A stretch of DNA of 64,000 nt. Origin: Paranoxybacillus vitaminiphilus. GTDB lineage: Bacteria > Bacillota > Bacilli > Bacillales > Anoxybacillaceae. The position numbers were made by a program, and so were the translations under genes. Position 1 is the stretch's first letter. Every line of letters begins with the position of its first letter. Below are positions 63,607 to 64,000 of this stretch, piece by piece. The stretch is taken from positions 62,001 to 126,000 of the forward strand of contig NZ_QLMH01000007.1 of NCBI RefSeq assembly GCF_003259935.1, written 5' to 3'. The notes beneath the pieces were generated by a model, which was given only the letters and a program-made list of their open reading frames with translations, was not told the origin of the DNA and ran no database searches.

Positions 63607-64000
63607 TATTTTGTCATGTTCGCTTTTCTTACGGTAAAGTCGACATGACGATAATAACTGTTTTTGACAAGTACGTTTGGCCCTAGGCATTGAACAGCTG
63701 GGCAATGGCAGTTTAATTGTTTGGCAAGAGATGAATTCATCCATTTTTCATATGCTTCAAGAAGAGTATTATGCTGAATATTGCCAAGGGTTGGTTCATC
63801 ACCAAAATCTGTAACGATAATATCGCCTGTAAAGATATTGACATTTAAGCGTGAACGTCCATCTGGATCGTTGCGAACAGTCACATTTTTGCTTGAATAC
63901 AATCGTTTCAACAGCGCTAAATCCTCTTCTTTATCGCTGCATGGATAAAAAGGAAGCGTGCCAAAAAGCATCCATACATTTTCATCGCGGATGTCAAGCA
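63606..64000 (-). CDS. yfkAB: Radical SAM/CxCxxxxC protein YfkAB, C-terminal part
   Basis: The minus-strand frame is open to the right window edge (LDIRDENVWMLFGTLPFYPC), so the gene starts outside. What is seen is the C-terminal about 130 residues of YfkAB: YPCSDKEEDLALLKRLYSS, then FGDEPTLGNIQHNTLLEAYE and the family motif NCHCPAVQCLGPN (CxCxxxxC). The radical SAM CxxxCxxC part lies outside. A fused yfkA-yfkB gene is normal in bacilli. Substrate unknown. Confidence 0.88.
   Translation of the reverse strand, partial: LDIRDENVWMLFGTLPFYPCSDKEEDLALLKRLYSSKNVTVRNDPDGRSRLNVNIFTGDIIVTDFGDEPTLGNIQHNTLLEAYEKWMNSSLAKQLNCHCPAVQCLGPNVLVKNSYYRHVDFTVRKANMTK

Noticed and set aside
1-64000. tRNA or rRNA genes
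   Set aside because: I saw no cloverleaf with the GTTCRANYC-type arm and no rRNA-like sequence while reading; a tRNAscan run would settle this.

Overview
The window is chromosomal DNA from a spore-forming, low-to-moderate GC member of the Bacillaceae. The closest look-alikes I recognise are thermophiles of the Geobacillus/Parageobacillus/Anoxybacillus group. This rests on the protein set (BshB2/YojF bacillithiol genes, bacterial nitric oxide synthase, an oligo-1,6-glucosidase very like those of thermophilic bacilli, DUF1128, DUF2935, DUF3906), on conserved Bacillus gene order (yfkK-J-I-H, yfkF, yfkE, yfkD, yfkAB) and on frequent TTG/GTG starts behind strong GGAGG-type ribosome binding sites. 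The assignment is inference; no rRNA or tRNA gene is present to confirm it.

Region by region. 1-5.5 kb: a type I restriction-modification locus hsdM-hsdS-hsdR, with hsdM cut by the window edge. 5.8-10.5 kb: a coiled-coil protein, then a four-gene signalling cassette (membrane chemoreceptor, PAS-PP2C phosphatase, RsbW-like ATPase, STAS antagonist). 10.5-12.8 kb: a region that looks like decayed mobile-element control DNA: two divergent XRE regulators with four operator-like boxes between them, a frameshifted TnpB tail, and an AimR-like (arbitrium receptor) gene broken by one in-frame TAA. 13-18.3 kb: amino-acid/sodium symporter, nitric oxide synthase, oligo-1,6-glucosidase, DUF2935 protein. 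18.4-26 kb: a large MHYT-PAS-GGDEF-EAL protein, D-serine dehydratase, TerC and a 2-hydroxyacid dehydrogenase. 26-35 kb: lactate and glycolate use: lutABC, its regulator lutR, lactate permease and glcD-glcF, with matching palindromic operators in front of lutA and the permease. 35-45.4 kb: MreB-like protein, NlpC/P60 hydrolase, siroheme dehydrogenase, bacillithiol genes, a guanine-riboswitch-controlled NCS2 purine permease, acylphosphatase and a DUF4397 protein. 45.4-53.1 kb: a minus-strand sulfate-assimilation operon under an S-box (SAM) riboswitch, yezD-cysH-cysP-sat-cysC-sulfite reductase-DUF3906-sumT-sirB. 53.2-64 kb: a second GGDEF-EAL protein, an HD-GYP-like protein and the yfk cluster.

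The most striking non-coding feature is a dispersed family of about 100-bp imperfect palindromes (outer arms GAGGCTGACCCA/TGGGTCAGCCTC, inner arms around GTCTGACCTCACG and GTGGGGTCTGAC). I count 13 copies between 18 kb and 62 kb and none in the first 18 kb. Nine lie between convergent genes, one sits inside the loop of an older terminator, one supplies the last codons and stop of sirB, and one interrupts the sulfate operon. Several decayed genes (TnpB, AimR-like, PhzF, a second NlpC/P60 copy) show ongoing gene loss.
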